From Nemorincola caseinilytica (GTDB lineage Bacteria; Bacteroidota; Bacteroidia; Chitinophagales; Chitinophagaceae): a stretch of DNA of 64,000 bases. A program made the translations under genes and the position numbers. Where the stretch lies: the NCBI RefSeq assembly GCF_039540515.1, contig NZ_BAABFA010000010.1:337029-401028 (forward strand). Direction: 5' to 3'. The notes beneath the pieces are model-generated. The model ran no database searches. It saw only the letters and a list, made by a program, of their open reading frames with translations, and had not been told where the DNA came from. Below are positions 1-8,826 of the stretch, piece after piece (the stretch's first letter is position 1; every line of letters begins with the position of its first letter).

Positions 1-2102
1 AAAAGACCCAGTGCACTACACCTGATGGTCGGATTATTCCAATTGGAGATTATGTGAAAGAATCGCTTGGGCAAGACTATATCATTTCTGGGCGTATAAT
101 TAATTTAATGAATTACGGCTCGAATTCATCCAGGACTCGAACGCTAATGGTCGGGGTAGATAAGACATACAGGAATAGCATCACTCCGTATGATATATTA
201 CCACATTATCAAAAAGAGAAAACTCTTCGAGACGTTATTTCTAAATTTCCTAGCCTTGAATGGGGTGAAATCTGTAGCGACGATTTCTATCATGCCTTTA
301 GAACATACAACCCCAAAATGCGCGATTGGATTCATGGATTAAAGGAAGGGCAGTCCGCATTTGATAATCCTGACCCTCACAAGAGACCACATAGAATCGA
401 TGACGGTAAACATGTAGAAAATATTCGTAAGAATAGAGATAAATACACAAGACAACGTTGGGATAGATTCGTTCAATGTATTCATACAAGAAACGATCAA
501 CTTGCAGCACAAAACACCGTGCATCCTGTAGAGGACAGGGTATATAGTATTAGAGAGCTAATGGAAATGATGACAATTCCATCAAGCTTCAAGTGGGTAG
601 ATAAAGAAATTGAAGAATTGAACAGGCTATCAAACGATGCTAAGCGATTATTATATAAAAATCATGAGTTGACAATTAGACAGTGTATTGGCGAAGCAGT
701 GCCTACAGAATCTATGCGCAGAATCGCCGAAAATATAAAAATATGCCTGTTAAAAAATCACCTTGATCCTTCGAGCTTAAATAGGGTAATTTCCCAATTT
801 GATTTAGACCAAAGGGCTAAGCTTAGAATTTTTTTAAAAGCTAACCCTCTCAATTTAGATGTTTCAGCGTTGATGCGTATTACGGAATTATGTAACGCTA
901 AACGGGAAGAAAACGCAGCATTTTACACAAACAAGTTCATCGTCAATGAAATCATGGGGAAGCTACCTGATTTTAATAAGGATGAAATCCGCATTCTTGA
1001 GCCTTCAGTTGGCGCTGGAAATTTTATCCCCTTTTTAATAAAACGATATGAAAATGTGAGTAGGGTTACTCTTGACGTCGTAGACATAGACGAAGACAGC
1101 ATAGAAACTCTGAAGTTAATTCTGGAAAAGATTGCTATACCTAACAATTTTACGATAAATATTATTTGCCATGATTTCCTATTGATGGATATTACTTCTC
1201 GATATGATCTTGTAGTAGGTAATCCACCATTCTCAAAATTAGATGGTAAATCAAAAGAGAAAGCTAAATATCTGAAACAAAATATTAATCAAGAAACAGC
1301 CAACTTATCTGAAATGTTTCTTGAGAAGTGTTTAAAATATAGTGATTGTGTAGCCTTGGTCTTGAATAAGACCTTACTCAGTAACCATGAGTTCAAGGTG
1401 ACACGGGACATATTGCGAAGTATGAAACTTGATTCAATAATTGATTTCGGACGTCATGGTTTCACCGGAGTTTCTATTGAAACAATGTGTTTGATAGTTT
1501 ATCCAAAACAAAAGCCCACGAACACGTTTGTTTATAGCATGAAGTATAACAAGTCGTACAATCAAAGACAAGAATATATTACAGATAGCAGGTTCCCTTA
1601 TTTCATCATATATAGAAACGAGGAGTTTGATAAGGTTGCAAAAAAGCTTGAATTTGATGTGTTTGATGTGTTTAGGGATCGACAAATTACAAAGGCGAAC
1701 ACAACAACAAAATCCACTGGTAAGAGTTTATGGGTTATAAAAGGTAAAAACATCAATGATAGTGGAGAGTTGTCTCATGTTAGAGGCTATGACATGTACA
1801 TTCACGAAAAAACAGCAGAAAATACTTCTGCGTTCAAATACGTTAACGACAACTCCGTCTATTTAACTCCAAACATGACTTATAACCCCAGAGTCATCGA
1901 AAATCACCCGAATACTATTACAGATGGGTCTACGGCAGTATTAATTCCAAAGTATGGATTTAAGCTCACGCGCCAACAAATGGCATATTTTTCGACTGAC
2001 GAATACAGACAATTTTATGCAATTGCCAGGAATCTTTCAACACAGTCGATTAATGTAGACAAAACAAGTGTATTTTTCTATGGAAAATTAAAAGAGAAAT
2101 GA
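1..2102 (+). CDS. Fused C5-cytosine / N6-adenine DNA methyltransferase (5' end outside window)
   Basis: Protects the host DNA in a restriction-modification system. The reading frame is open to the left edge, so the gene starts outside the window; a GTG at 54 would give 682 codons but is probably internal. Counting from 54, the first ~230 residues are the C-terminal part of a C5 methyltransferase: motif VIII (NSSRTRTLMVG), a short target-recognition region, the motif IX region (HPVEDRVYSIRELMEM) and motif X (IGEAVPTESM). From ~285 an N6-adenine methyltransferase follows, with an ILEPSVGAGNF SAM-binding loop and the catalytic NPPF tetrad (VVGNPPFSK). Its stop overlaps the start of the HNH endonuclease gene (ATGA). 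The gene is AT-rich. The fused order is what is seen; the target sequence is unknown. Confidence 0.88.
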   Translation, partial: KTQCTTPDGRIIPIGDYVKESLGQDYIISGRIINLMNYGSNSSRTRTLMVGVDKTYRNSITPYDILPHYQKEKTLRDVISKFPSLEWGEICSDDFYHAFRTYNPKMRDWIHGLKEGQSAFDNPDPHKRPHRIDDGKHVENIRKNRDKYTRQRWDRFVQCIHTRNDQLAAQNTVHPVEDRVYSIRELMEMMTIPSSFKWVDKEIEELNRLSNDAKRLLYKNHELTIRQCIGEAVPTESMRRIAENIKICLLKNHLDPSSLNRVISQFDLDQRAKLRIFLKANPLNLDVSALMRITELCNAKREENAAFYTNKFIVNEIMGKLPDFNKDEIRILEPSVGAGNFIPFLIKRYENVSRVTLDVVDIDEDSIETLKLILEKIAIPNNFTINIICHDFLLMDITSRYDLVVGNPPFSKLDGKSKEKAKYLKQNINQETANLSEMFLEKCLKYSDCVALVLNKTLLSNHEFKVTRDILRSMKLDSIIDFGRHGFTGVSIETMCLIVYPKQKPTNTFVYSMKYNKSYNQRQEYITDSRFPYFIIYRNEEFDKVAKKLEFDVFDVFRDRQITKANTTTKSTGKSLWVIKGKNINDSGELSHVRGYDMYIHEKTAENTSAFKYVNDNSVYLTPNMTYNPRVIENHPNTITDGSTAVLIPKYGFKLTRQQMAYFSTDEYRQFYAIARNLSTQSINVDKTSVFFYGKLKEK

Positions 2103-3301
2103 CTCCCAACCTATTAGCTAAGTTCATAAACGCACAGACTTATGACGTACGACAGACGCACAATGGTAGATGGTTAGACCAAAAGTGCGCGTATGATTCC
2201 GTGTGCTTTGTCGCAGATTGTATTCTCGAATATGTTAGAAGTGGTGGACAACAGCCTTTCCAATCACCAGATATATGGAAGTCAGAATATGCTGTAAAGA
2301 ATGTCCAGGCTTGGTTTGGAAAACCTGATCCACTAATTCGTGCTACATTAGATGAATACAATAAGTTTTTTCGGCAGCCTATGAAGATGTTGGCCGCAGC
2401 CGGCATATTAAATGAGAATAAAAAGGGTATTGGTATACAGTTTACTATAGCAAAACCCGAAATCCTTGAGTATATCGCCTTGAGAGAACGAAATACCTTT
2501 GAATTTCTGTGTCTCTATATTGAAAAGACTTTACGAGATAGTGGTTTATGGGATAGTTTTGAATCGTTTTTTGATGAGCAGTCGAAAACTTCTCTTGAAG
2601 ATTTAAAAGGCAAGTTTTCTGATTTTTGTATCCGATATACTCCCATTAACACCGATGTCGAAGCAAACAGAATTTTTATTAAAGTTTTAAATCCTCTCGC
2701 ATGTAAGTATCATACAAAGGGAACGATTAGTGGCAGAATCTCTCAGTCAATTATCACGCTGGATAATATAATGTATAATCAGCCTAATTGGCGAGATGTC
2801 GGCAAAGATAAAAACGTTGCTCGAGGTGATTATAAAGTATCGTTGAGCAATCAACAGATGTATGAGTATAAAATATCGCGAGCGGCCAAAAATTTGAAGC
2901 AGTTCAACGACAAATACAACGGGGGCAAATCTGAGGTACTTGACAAGTTTTCAATCGGTGAAATTGCTACCCACATGCACCATATTTTCCCTAAAAATGA
3001 ATTCCAGGAAATAGCAGATTACATTGAGAACCTTATTGCACTCACCAGTGGACAACACCTACAACGTGCGCACCCTAATGGAAAAACAACAATAATCAAC
3101 AAAGACTATCAATATGTCTGCCTAATAGCAAAAACAGAAAGCATCAGGAAGAATATTATGGAAAATCACGGAGAGTCTATCATTTACGATTTTGGAGATT
3201 TTATGCATGTTCTTGATGTTGGCCTTAAAACAGACTATTTTAGTCACTTGCCCCAAGATTTCCATAAAGTTGTGCAGGGGATAGAGTTTAATTATGCATA
3301 G
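2099..3301 (+). CDS. HNH-family restriction endonuclease, partner of the upstream methyltransferase
   Basis: A 400-residue protein, translationally coupled to the methyltransferase through an ATGA overlap, which makes it the likely cleaving enzyme of the pair. Near residues 292-325 it has an HNH (beta-beta-alpha-metal) signature: HMHHIFP, then an asparagine in ENLIAL, then QHLQRAH. The N-terminal ~280 residues show no motif I recognise and would hold DNA recognition. The Type IIS enzymes Alw26I, Eco31I and Esp3I are known to combine an HNH-type nuclease with both an m6A and an m5C methyltransferase, so a Type IIS enzyme cutting an asymmetric site is a reasonable inference. This protein is shorter than my recollection of those enzymes (above 500 residues), so homology beyond the HNH core is unproven. 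Confidence 0.8.
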   Translation: MTPNLLAKFINAQTYDVRQTHNGRWLDQKCAYDSVCFVADCILEYVRSGGQQPFQSPDIWKSEYAVKNVQAWFGKPDPLIRATLDEYNKFFRQPMKMLAAAGILNENKKGIGIQFTIAKPEILEYIALRERNTFEFLCLYIEKTLRDSGLWDSFESFFDEQSKTSLEDLKGKFSDFCIRYTPINTDVEANRIFIKVLNPLACKYHTKGTISGRISQSIITLDNIMYNQPNWRDVGKDKNVARGDYKVSLSNQQMYEYKISRAAKNLKQFNDKYNGGKSEVLDKFSIGEIATHMHHIFPKNEFQEIADYIENLIALTSGQHLQRAHPNGKTTIINKDYQYVCLIAKTESIRKNIMENHGESIIYDFGDFMHVLDVGLKTDYFSHLPQDFHKVVQGIEFNYA

Positions 3302-3372
3302 TGTCTTTGGGAGCCTGTGTTTAAAGAGCCAAATAATATTGGTTTGTCTTTCAATTCGAGTAGGTTATGAAC

Positions 3373-3927
3373 TCATTTTGTTGATGCGGTAAACAGGTGT
3401 ATAATCACATCCGCGTCCTTTTCACTCAATCTCTTTAGGTTGTGATAATCTATGCTGAAACTTAGCTTGAACAGACATCGTTTGCCCGTGATACATTTCT
3501 CATAGTTGATCCCACTACCGTCTTTGTACTTCGTTACTATAAGGAAAGAGTTATCTGTGAGCTCTTTCGACATCACATCATAAGCTTTCGGGTTAATATC
3601 CTTAACGATTGAATTATACCATTTTTTTAATTCCTCCTTCAGCATAGCCGGTTTATCAACACAACTACTCTCGACCGCTATTTCATTGCCATCGTAGTAG
3701 TGGATACCCGATGCGGTCGTGCCGCCATCAGTTATACCCATAGGGAATGAAACTGTGTAGCCCCAATCGTCCTTATATGTCTTCCAGTGGTTGACCGCCG
3801 CGTACATATTGTATGCCTTGTTCAAAGGGGCGGAATTGTTTGCTATATATACACTATCAGCTCTGTTCTGGCCTACGCAGGTCGCAGAGAGGAACAGCAA
3901 CGCAGAAATAAATACTTGTTTCATCAT
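3373..3927 (-). CDS. Secreted hypothetical protein
   Basis: A 184-residue protein with an N-terminal signal peptide (hydrophobic ISALLFLSATCVG ending before QNRADS), so it should be exported. The mature part is mixed alpha/beta with a few cysteines, and no family is recognised. It lies just downstream of the 279-residue membrane protein gene on the same strand (8-base gap), so the two are probably co-transcribed and may act together at the envelope. A cargo role is possible but unsupported. Confidence 0.7.
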   Translation of the reverse strand: MMKQVFISALLFLSATCVGQNRADSVYIANNSAPLNKAYNMYAAVNHWKTYKDDWGYTVSFPMGITDGGTTASGIHYYDGNEIAVESSCVDKPAMLKEELKKWYNSIVKDINPKAYDVMSKELTDNSFLIVTKYKDGSGINYEKCITGKRCLFKLSFSIDYHNLKRLSEKDADVIIHLFTASTK

Positions 3928-3935
3928 GGTTCGTT

Positions 3936-4775
3936 TTATTGAATTTTATTACTAACTCCATCTTTCTCAAGGTAGTCCGTAAGCTTCACCCCGTTTTCAT
4001 AGAGTTCGCCATCGACCACGCTGTAATATTGTGATAATGGCTGCCAGCAACCCTTGTCGCCTAACCCGTCTTCTATGGCATCGAAAATATCGTTGTAGTC
4101 CTCTGTGGTTGACGCGCCGGTTCTCATGACCTCGTAACAGGTACTCGATAACTTGGGATTGTCCAACGCTTTGGCCATGTCGGGTTTGGCTGAGAACACG
4201 GCTATATGGAAGCAGTAGTTTGGGTCTTTCTTAGGGATGATCACATAGCATGCGTCGAATGTCCCCCGCTTATGTGTGATTCTTATAAAGGCCATGTTTT
4301 CATTGTGGCTGCGAATGATCTTACTGAATATGACGAGTAGGATCAGGGCAACAGCAGCAATGCCGATCATTTTTCCCTTTTTGCTCCCGCCTTCCTTTTG
4401 CGCGATGGGTTTCTGAACGGGTTCTACCAAAGGCTCATCATGATGCTGGTTTGTTGCCGGCTCACCATCTTTCGTTAGCTTATAGTCCTTGCTGAACTTA
4501 CCCCATGTATCGCTGTATATGAGTTTCATGTCGTAGCCTGCCGTCCTATCCAAGCCGGTTAGTTTGTACATGGTAGATTTTATGCTGCCCAATACGACCT
4601 GTACCTGCATCTCGTCCTTAGTTATGGGTATAGATACGGAGAACCCATCCTTGATCGAATGTGTCGAGTGAAGTTTACCGTCTATGTGAATTTTTACTTT
4701 AGAATCCACGATGAACCATTGGCCGGGGAAGTTGATGTTTAATGTGCCTGCTTTGTTTTGCGTGTCTGTGTTCAT
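3936..4775 (-). CDS. Single-pass membrane protein of unknown function
   Basis: 279 residues. The first ~110 look like a small beta-rich cytoplasmic domain, followed by a polar linker rich in Glu, Pro and Lys. One transmembrane helix (GMIAAVALILLVIF-type stretch, near residues 135-155) follows, then a ~125-residue domain on the other side. No known domain is recognised. It is transcribed divergently from the XRE regulator across an 80-base gap holding a 17-bp inverted repeat, which suggests that regulator controls it. It leads a two-gene unit with the secreted protein at 3373-3927. Confidence 0.7.
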   Translation of the reverse strand: MNTDTQNKAGTLNINFPGQWFIVDSKVKIHIDGKLHSTHSIKDGFSVSIPITKDEMQVQVVLGSIKSTMYKLTGLDRTAGYDMKLIYSDTWGKFSKDYKLTKDGEPATNQHHDEPLVEPVQKPIAQKEGGSKKGKMIGIAAVALILLVIFSKIIRSHNENMAFIRITHKRGTFDACYVIIPKKDPNYCFHIAVFSAKPDMAKALDNPKLSSTCYEVMRTGASTTEDYNDIFDAIEDGLGDKGCWQPLSQYYSVVDGELYENGVKLTDYLEKDGVSNKIQ

Positions 4776-4811
4776 GATTTTTATGTGATTGATTGTTTTT
4801 TTAACGTCGCC

Positions 4812-4877
4812 AGTTATCTTTTACGATAACCACAAATATATAGCGTTCCGAAATATTGAGTATCATAAAAGATAACT
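4812..4877. promoter_or_regulatory. 17-bp inverted repeat, probable operator between divergent genes
   Basis: The arms at 4812-4828 (agttatcttttacgata) and 4861-4877 (tatcataaaagataact) are reverse complements at 16 of 17 positions, separated by 32 bases. They sit between the minus-strand membrane protein gene starting at 4775 and the XRE regulator gene starting at 4880. The right arm ends two bases before the regulator's ATG. The placement suggests an autoregulatory operator that also controls the divergent gene. Confidence 0.6.
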
Positions 4878-4879
4878 CA

Positions 4880-5098
4880 ATGACAGAAAAAGAGCTGTTC
4901 CTTAAGGTTGCGGAACGAGTGAAGGAACTACGTACAGAAAAGGGTATGTCACAGCAAGAGCTCGCAGGGTTGATAGACTTCGAGAAATCGAACATGTCGC
5001 GCTTCGAGGCCGGAGGAACAAACCCGACTATCGCCACCCTGTATAAGATCGCCCAGGCTTTGGACGTCACTCTGTCCGAATTGCTCATGATAGAATAG
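4880..5098 (+). CDS. Small XRE-family transcriptional regulator
   Basis: A 72-residue protein made almost entirely of a Cro/C1-type helix-turn-helix: helices around RVKELRTEKGMSQQELAGLI, then the recognition segment FEKSNMSRFEAGGTNPTIATL, then a dimer-type C-terminal helix. The ATG at 4880 is preferred over the in-frame TTG at 4856, because the longer form would run translation through the right arm of the inverted repeat and add residues outside the fold. It probably represses itself and the divergent membrane protein gene through that repeat. It has no separate sensor domain. Confidence 0.85.
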   Translation: MTEKELFLKVAERVKELRTEKGMSQQELAGLIDFEKSNMSRFEAGGTNPTIATLYKIAQALDVTLSELLMIE

Positions 5099-5149
5099 TC
5101 ATTCACAGGTGAGGCGTTTCGCCGCCCTGTCCGGGTGGGGGTACCACTT

Positions 5150-5338
5150 TTAGCCCAGCATCAGGCCGAACAGGTAGAGTAATATGAATGCTACCCAACA
5201 CCATTTCTTCTGTCGACTACTACATGTCTTGTACCATGCGTATATCGCCTTGATCGATTGAACGAACAAAACAATGATGGCGAGGAACAATAGCAGTTCC
5301 ATGAGCGGATTCCCCTTGTTGTCGTTATTTCTGCACAT
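5150..5338 (-). CDS. Small two-helix membrane protein
   Basis: 62 residues from the ATG at 5338; a longer in-frame reading to 5446 only shadows the preceding gene. Two hydrophobic segments are visible: MELLLFLAIIVLFVQSI, and WCWVAFILLYLFGLMLG at the C-terminus, with a short basic loop between. The start overlaps the end of the 78-residue gene upstream (stop at 5325), indicating coupled translation. No family is recognised. Confidence 0.5.
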   Translation of the reverse strand: MCRNNDNKGNPLMELLLFLAIIVLFVQSIKAIYAWYKTCSSRQKKWCWVAFILLYLFGLMLG

Positions 5339-5561
5339 AAGTTTCAGTTTTTGACCAGCCAATCCAGGCACCCGTATTCTCGTCAAGCCCTCGGTTATAC
5401 AGTTCCATGCGCGCCATCTGTACCGCATCAATTTTTCCGCTGACAATATCCAGCAGCAGGTCTTTATGGGTACTGTTGAAAATGAAGATGGGATTCTCTT
5501 CGTCGTGTATCAGCCCAAGGCTTGCCGCAGCCTTGAAGTAATTTATCTGTTCCTGTGTCAT
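5325..5561 (-). CDS. Small hypothetical protein of the element backbone
   Basis: A 78-residue soluble protein with an acidic, helical N-terminus (MTQEQINYFKAAASLGL) and a C-terminal segment ending TGAWIGWSKTETYVQK. It sits three bases downstream of the DUF6876 gene on the same strand and overlaps the small membrane protein gene after it, so the three form one unit. No catalytic motif is seen and no family is recognised. Confidence 0.6.
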   Translation of the reverse strand: MTQEQINYFKAAASLGLIHDEENPIFIFNSTHKDLLLDIVSGKIDAVQMARMELYNRGLDENTGAWIGWSKTETYVQK

Positions 5562-5564
5562 AAC

Positions 5565-5912
5565 TTAATGCTCTGATGGTAAAAGGCCTACGATCGTTGT
5601 CTCGTCGCGCTCGACCCAAATTGTCCCGGTGGTGGGTTTGAAGTCCGTGTATGGTATGTGCTGTGTGACCAACACATTGTCATTACCATCAGTGCAACAG
5701 ACTTCGGCAGTGTCATTGGTGCGCGTCAATGTCCATACTTGAAATGGTTCTTTTTTCAACTGGCCCTGATACGAGGCGATTATATCCACCAGCCAGAAGC
5801 AGGAAAAGGTAGTTGCCATGGCCAACACCCCATCGGTCACCAGGAAATTGCCCATGTACCTGTGATACGCGTTTGTACAGGTATGTTCTTTCAGAAAATC
5901 ATTTGCGTTCAT
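5565..5912 (-). CDS. DUF6876 family protein
   Basis: A 115-residue protein whose pattern matches the DUF6876 family as I remember it: a YHRYMGNFLVTDGVLAMA segment, then CFWLVDIIASYQ, then VWTL, a TDGNDNVLVTQHI segment, and YTDFKP near the end. The family occurs on mobile elements and has no known activity. It heads a three-gene minus-strand unit. The 115 bases upstream, before the divergent gene at 6028, contain a 6-bp inverted repeat (gttacc at 5951-5956, ggtaac at 5967-5972) that could be a weak operator. Confidence 0.7.
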   Translation of the reverse strand: MNANDFLKEHTCTNAYHRYMGNFLVTDGVLAMATTFSCFWLVDIIASYQGQLKKEPFQVWTLTRTNDTAEVCCTDGNDNVLVTQHIPYTDFKPTTGTIWVERDETTIVGLLPSEH

Positions 5913-6027
5913 TGTTCGTGATTTTATTGACGCAGTTTAACCGTTCCGCAGTTACCGCATATCAGGGGTAACGCTATTGTTTCGCAAAAGGGAGCGTAGG
6001 TGTTTTGCGCGCTGTTATATTCACGAC

Positions 6028-6267
6028 ATGCCGGACAATAAAACGAACACACCGAGCCAGGAACTGATCGACGCGCTCGCAACATTCCTCACACAAAATG
6101 ATCCAAGTAAGATCAGCCGCGACCTGAGACGTATATTCCTCGACTACCTGATACACCAGATAGACTTATTGCCGTCCGGGTTTAGTGGTACTGTCGCAGG
6201 ACTATATGACCTATTCGAGTTACTGGACACCGCAACCGAGGAAACTAAGAACTGGCAACGGGACTGA
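6028..6267 (+). CDS. Small hypothetical helical protein
   Basis: 79 residues from the ATG at 6028; the in-frame upstream ATG at 5977 would add a Cys/Arg-rich stretch that looks non-coding. The protein is predicted helical and mildly acidic, with a possible coiled-coil C-terminus. Its last 48 bases overlap the convergent 3' end of the VirE-N/BT4734-like gene. No family is recognised. Confidence 0.5.
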   Translation: MPDNKTNTPSQELIDALATFLTQNDPSKISRDLRRIFLDYLIHQIDLLPSGFSGTVAGLYDLFELLDTATEETKNWQRD

Positions 6268-7788
6268 CGGAACGTGCTGCTTATATTCACTCAAATCTCG
6301 TTCGGCCTTATAATGAACTACGTTTTTGATCTGGTCGCGAATTTGAGCATCCAAAACGCGATTGGTTGTGCTTTTGACAGCATCGTCTATCACAGCATCG
6401 TTAGTGTATCCCTGTTCTGCAGAAACATATGTGATTTCCATTCGTTCATTTTCTATTCTTACAACCTCGTCCATATCAATAGGCTCATAATTCCAGTAGG
6501 TCTTTACGGTTCGTATACCTATACCCTTTAAGCCCTTAGTTTTCGCTATGTCGTTTATCAGTCTGTGAACATCTTTCTGAGTAATCTTTGAAGGTGCAGA
6601 TGACGAAATAATTATTCCCTTTTCCGATTGTTTATCATTTGCACCTTGTGCTTCTAATACCTGTTTGGCCAATGATATTCTGTTCACTGTTTCACTTATC
6701 CTGTATAAGCCAATGATTTTCTTTGATAGTTTTGACCGCTGTAGAGGTGATATGGTATTAGGTCTACAGTGAAAAAATTTTATCCTGGTCGTAGGTGAAA
6801 TGATGCCTGTCTTCTGGATGCCGGTATATACCATGTTGAAATGACTTATTAGGTCGCGCATCGTCGCTGCAGTACCTGGTTCTGTCCTATTAAAATTCAG
6901 GTAGTTAATGTAGCTGAAAATATAGTCGGGGCTAACATCTGGGTTCAGATAGACAAGGTTATGAATAACCTGTGAAAAAACAGAGTGCTTACTGCCTTTC
7001 GGTATTCGATAGCTTGGTCTTAAAAACACCTCACAATATTCGACAGGCTTTAAATCGAATATCCTGTTCTCAACATGAACATCTGTGCGGAACTTCAAAG
7101 TATTCAGGACATCTGAAATCGGTATGAGCTTATACTGATAAGGTGCAGTTGATAAACAATCGGTAGAAGTAGAATATATTTTGTGATTTGCACCTTTATC
7201 TTTTACTTGTTTACTATTACCAATATTATCAATAATATTCTGTGGAACACAAATGATAGCACATGGATTAAAGTAACAGTCAGGGTCATAAGATACAAAC
7301 CAGGCTCGTGACTTATCTTTCACTTTAGGGTCTAACCTGATGCCGGTAAATATGTGGGTAAATATGTATTTCCTGATGCCGGCAAATGTTTCTCTTGTTA
7401 TCTCGTTCTCGATTTTAACGAAGAATGACAACCCTCGACCAGATGATGAGATACACATCAGACTGATGTGATCCTTGTATTGTTCTATCAGTTGTGCTTT
7501 GTATTCCGATGCGTTCTCAACGTCATCAATATCGAAGTACATATAGCCGCTGAACTCGATGATACTTTCATCGTTCCGTTTCGACACCGTACAGTTGGGA
7601 GTGATATACGGCAGGTGCTCTTTCAATTTTTTCTTTGTGGCTTCATAGTCCACATGGTTCACATCAAGGCCACGTATGGACTGTATAGTAGGATTATTGT
7701 TGGCTTTTATTTCTTTTACCAGCGCTTCAATGCTTATCTTTTTAGATGGTATACGGTCTTTAATTCCTGATTTAAAATAGCTGAACAT
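6220..7788 (-). CDS. VirE-N / BT4734-like protein, probable element replication protein
   Basis: 522 residues. The first ~190 match the BT4734-like (VirE N-terminal) domain found in primase-like proteins of Bacteroidota elements: an FSGYMYFDIDDV segment with the DxDD acidic pair, then MCISSSGRGLSFFVKI, then RAWFVSYDPDCYFNP. The aspartates and the SSGRG loop resemble the catalytic core of primase-polymerases, so a role in element replication is inferred. The C-terminal ~300 residues are helical; no helicase Walker motif is seen, so any helicase must be supplied elsewhere. A terminator-like hairpin separates it from the gene upstream. Confidence 0.75.
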   Translation of the reverse strand: MFSYFKSGIKDRIPSKKISIEALVKEIKANNNPTIQSIRGLDVNHVDYEATKKKLKEHLPYITPNCTVSKRNDESIIEFSGYMYFDIDDVENASEYKAQLIEQYKDHISLMCISSSGRGLSFFVKIENEITRETFAGIRKYIFTHIFTGIRLDPKVKDKSRAWFVSYDPDCYFNPCAIICVPQNIIDNIGNSKQVKDKGANHKIYSTSTDCLSTAPYQYKLIPISDVLNTLKFRTDVHVENRIFDLKPVEYCEVFLRPSYRIPKGSKHSVFSQVIHNLVYLNPDVSPDYIFSYINYLNFNRTEPGTAATMRDLISHFNMVYTGIQKTGIISPTTRIKFFHCRPNTISPLQRSKLSKKIIGLYRISETVNRISLAKQVLEAQGANDKQSEKGIIISSSAPSKITQKDVHRLINDIAKTKGLKGIGIRTVKTYWNYEPIDMDEVVRIENERMEITYVSAEQGYTNDAVIDDAVKSTTNRVLDAQIRDQIKNVVHYKAERDLSEYKQHVPSVPLPVLSFLGCGVQ

Positions 7789-7790
7789 TA

Positions 7791-7830
7791 AATAAAAAGC
7801 CCCGACAACAGTTGCGGATTGTGTCAGGGC
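7791..7830 (-). terminator. Terminator after the 142-residue protein gene
   Basis: Stem gccc (7799-7802) with gggc (7827-7830) and gaca (7804-7807) with tgtc (7822-7825), one mismatch between them. Read on the minus strand, the hairpin is followed by a T-rich tract (ctttttattt). It lies after the stop of the gene at 7932-8360 and just before the start of the next minus-strand gene. Confidence 0.55.
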
Positions 7831-7931
7831 CGAGTTTGTGTCAACTCAATTTCTTTGACTTTCCATTTCTTCCCGCAATGTCGAAATGTACTCGTATACT
7901 CTTTTAAATACTATTATCTCTCGGCATTCGA

Positions 7932-8360
7932 CTATAACAGATGTTCGATGAATTCCGTAAATATTTCATCGAACCTATTGTCGTCATGATTGTCGTAAAT
8001 GTGAAGCATCACCCCTCTATTGCTATACACTGTCACATAATTGCCGTCACCTCCAAATACATCGTTTTTTTCAATAAAGGCTTCGATTTCTTCCAGTGTG
8101 CCATCAATATAAATATGGTCTCGGTCCCACTCCGAAAGGAAGTCATATTTATCGGTATCGACATGAAGGTAGTGGCTAAAGTCGTCGCTAAATTGAACTC
8201 TTGCAACACCCTTATTCTGTGCCGTGAATTCGGCAACGAGTTCCTGATACTTTTTAAACGTGTCCCGAGCATCATCAATTCTCAATACAACCACATTTGC
8301 TTCGTGGTGTTCACCGAAATCCAATAGCAGGTACGGTGTTCTTTCTTCGGTTAATCTCAT
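7932..8360 (-). CDS. Hypothetical acidic protein
   Basis: A 142-residue, strongly acidic soluble protein with an alternating beta/helix pattern and many Asp and His residues, including DDFSHYLHVDTDKYDF and the near-C-terminal HIYDNHDDNRFDEIF. No family is recognised. The acidity and single-gene layout would suit a DNA-mimic or immunity-type protein, but that is conjecture. It is followed by its own terminator at 7791-7830. Confidence 0.6.
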   Translation of the reverse strand: MRLTEERTPYLLLDFGEHHEANVVVLRIDDARDTFKKYQELVAEFTAQNKGVARVQFSDDFSHYLHVDTDKYDFLSEWDRDHIYIDGTLEEIEAFIEKNDVFGGDGNYVTVYSNRGVMLHIYDNHDDNRFDEIFTEFIEHLL

Positions 8361-8826
8361 TTATTTTTAATTGTTTAACGCGAAGATTCAGGATACCGGC
8401 GACAACGATTTGAAAGTGGAAGTATTTTCTTTTGCTCCACGAAAGACATAGAGAATACTTTCGATGATAAGGTTCAAATGAACCTCCAACGTGGCTGGAT
8501 AATGATCGTAAATAATGTGTATTCAATATCGTGTACACATACATAATAATCGTATGCTGACACCTTGTTTACAAAGGTGTGATACGTTCCAATTCTGGAC
8601 AAGCCGGCTTGCTGTAAGGTATTTATACTCGTGAACAATTTCGTCTCGAATTTGATAGCCAGAAACACCAAGGAAGCAAGCTATGGACTGTGCTGTACAA
8701 CTTATGATTAGGTATCTATCGTTATCACACACAGTTTCGCAAAGAACGTGCTAAAGCCATCTGAAAACTTCCCCGTTCCATTTTCTGCGCCTACACTTGT
8801 CGGATAAACATCTAAAAATAAATTTT
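8361..8826. other. 466-bp divergent intergenic region without a convincing gene
   Basis: Short frames here have poor composition and overlap each other. The region has a 6-bp palindrome with a 2-base spacer (ggttcaaatgaacc, 8471-8484) and a hairpin (acacctt/aaggtgt, about 8561-8581). It may hold promoters for the two divergent genes or a small RNA; neither can be shown from the sequence alone. Confidence 0.4.

Noticed and set aside
4856..4880. TTG start for the XRE regulator
   Set aside because: It would place the right operator arm inside the coding region and adds residues outside the helix-turn-helix fold.
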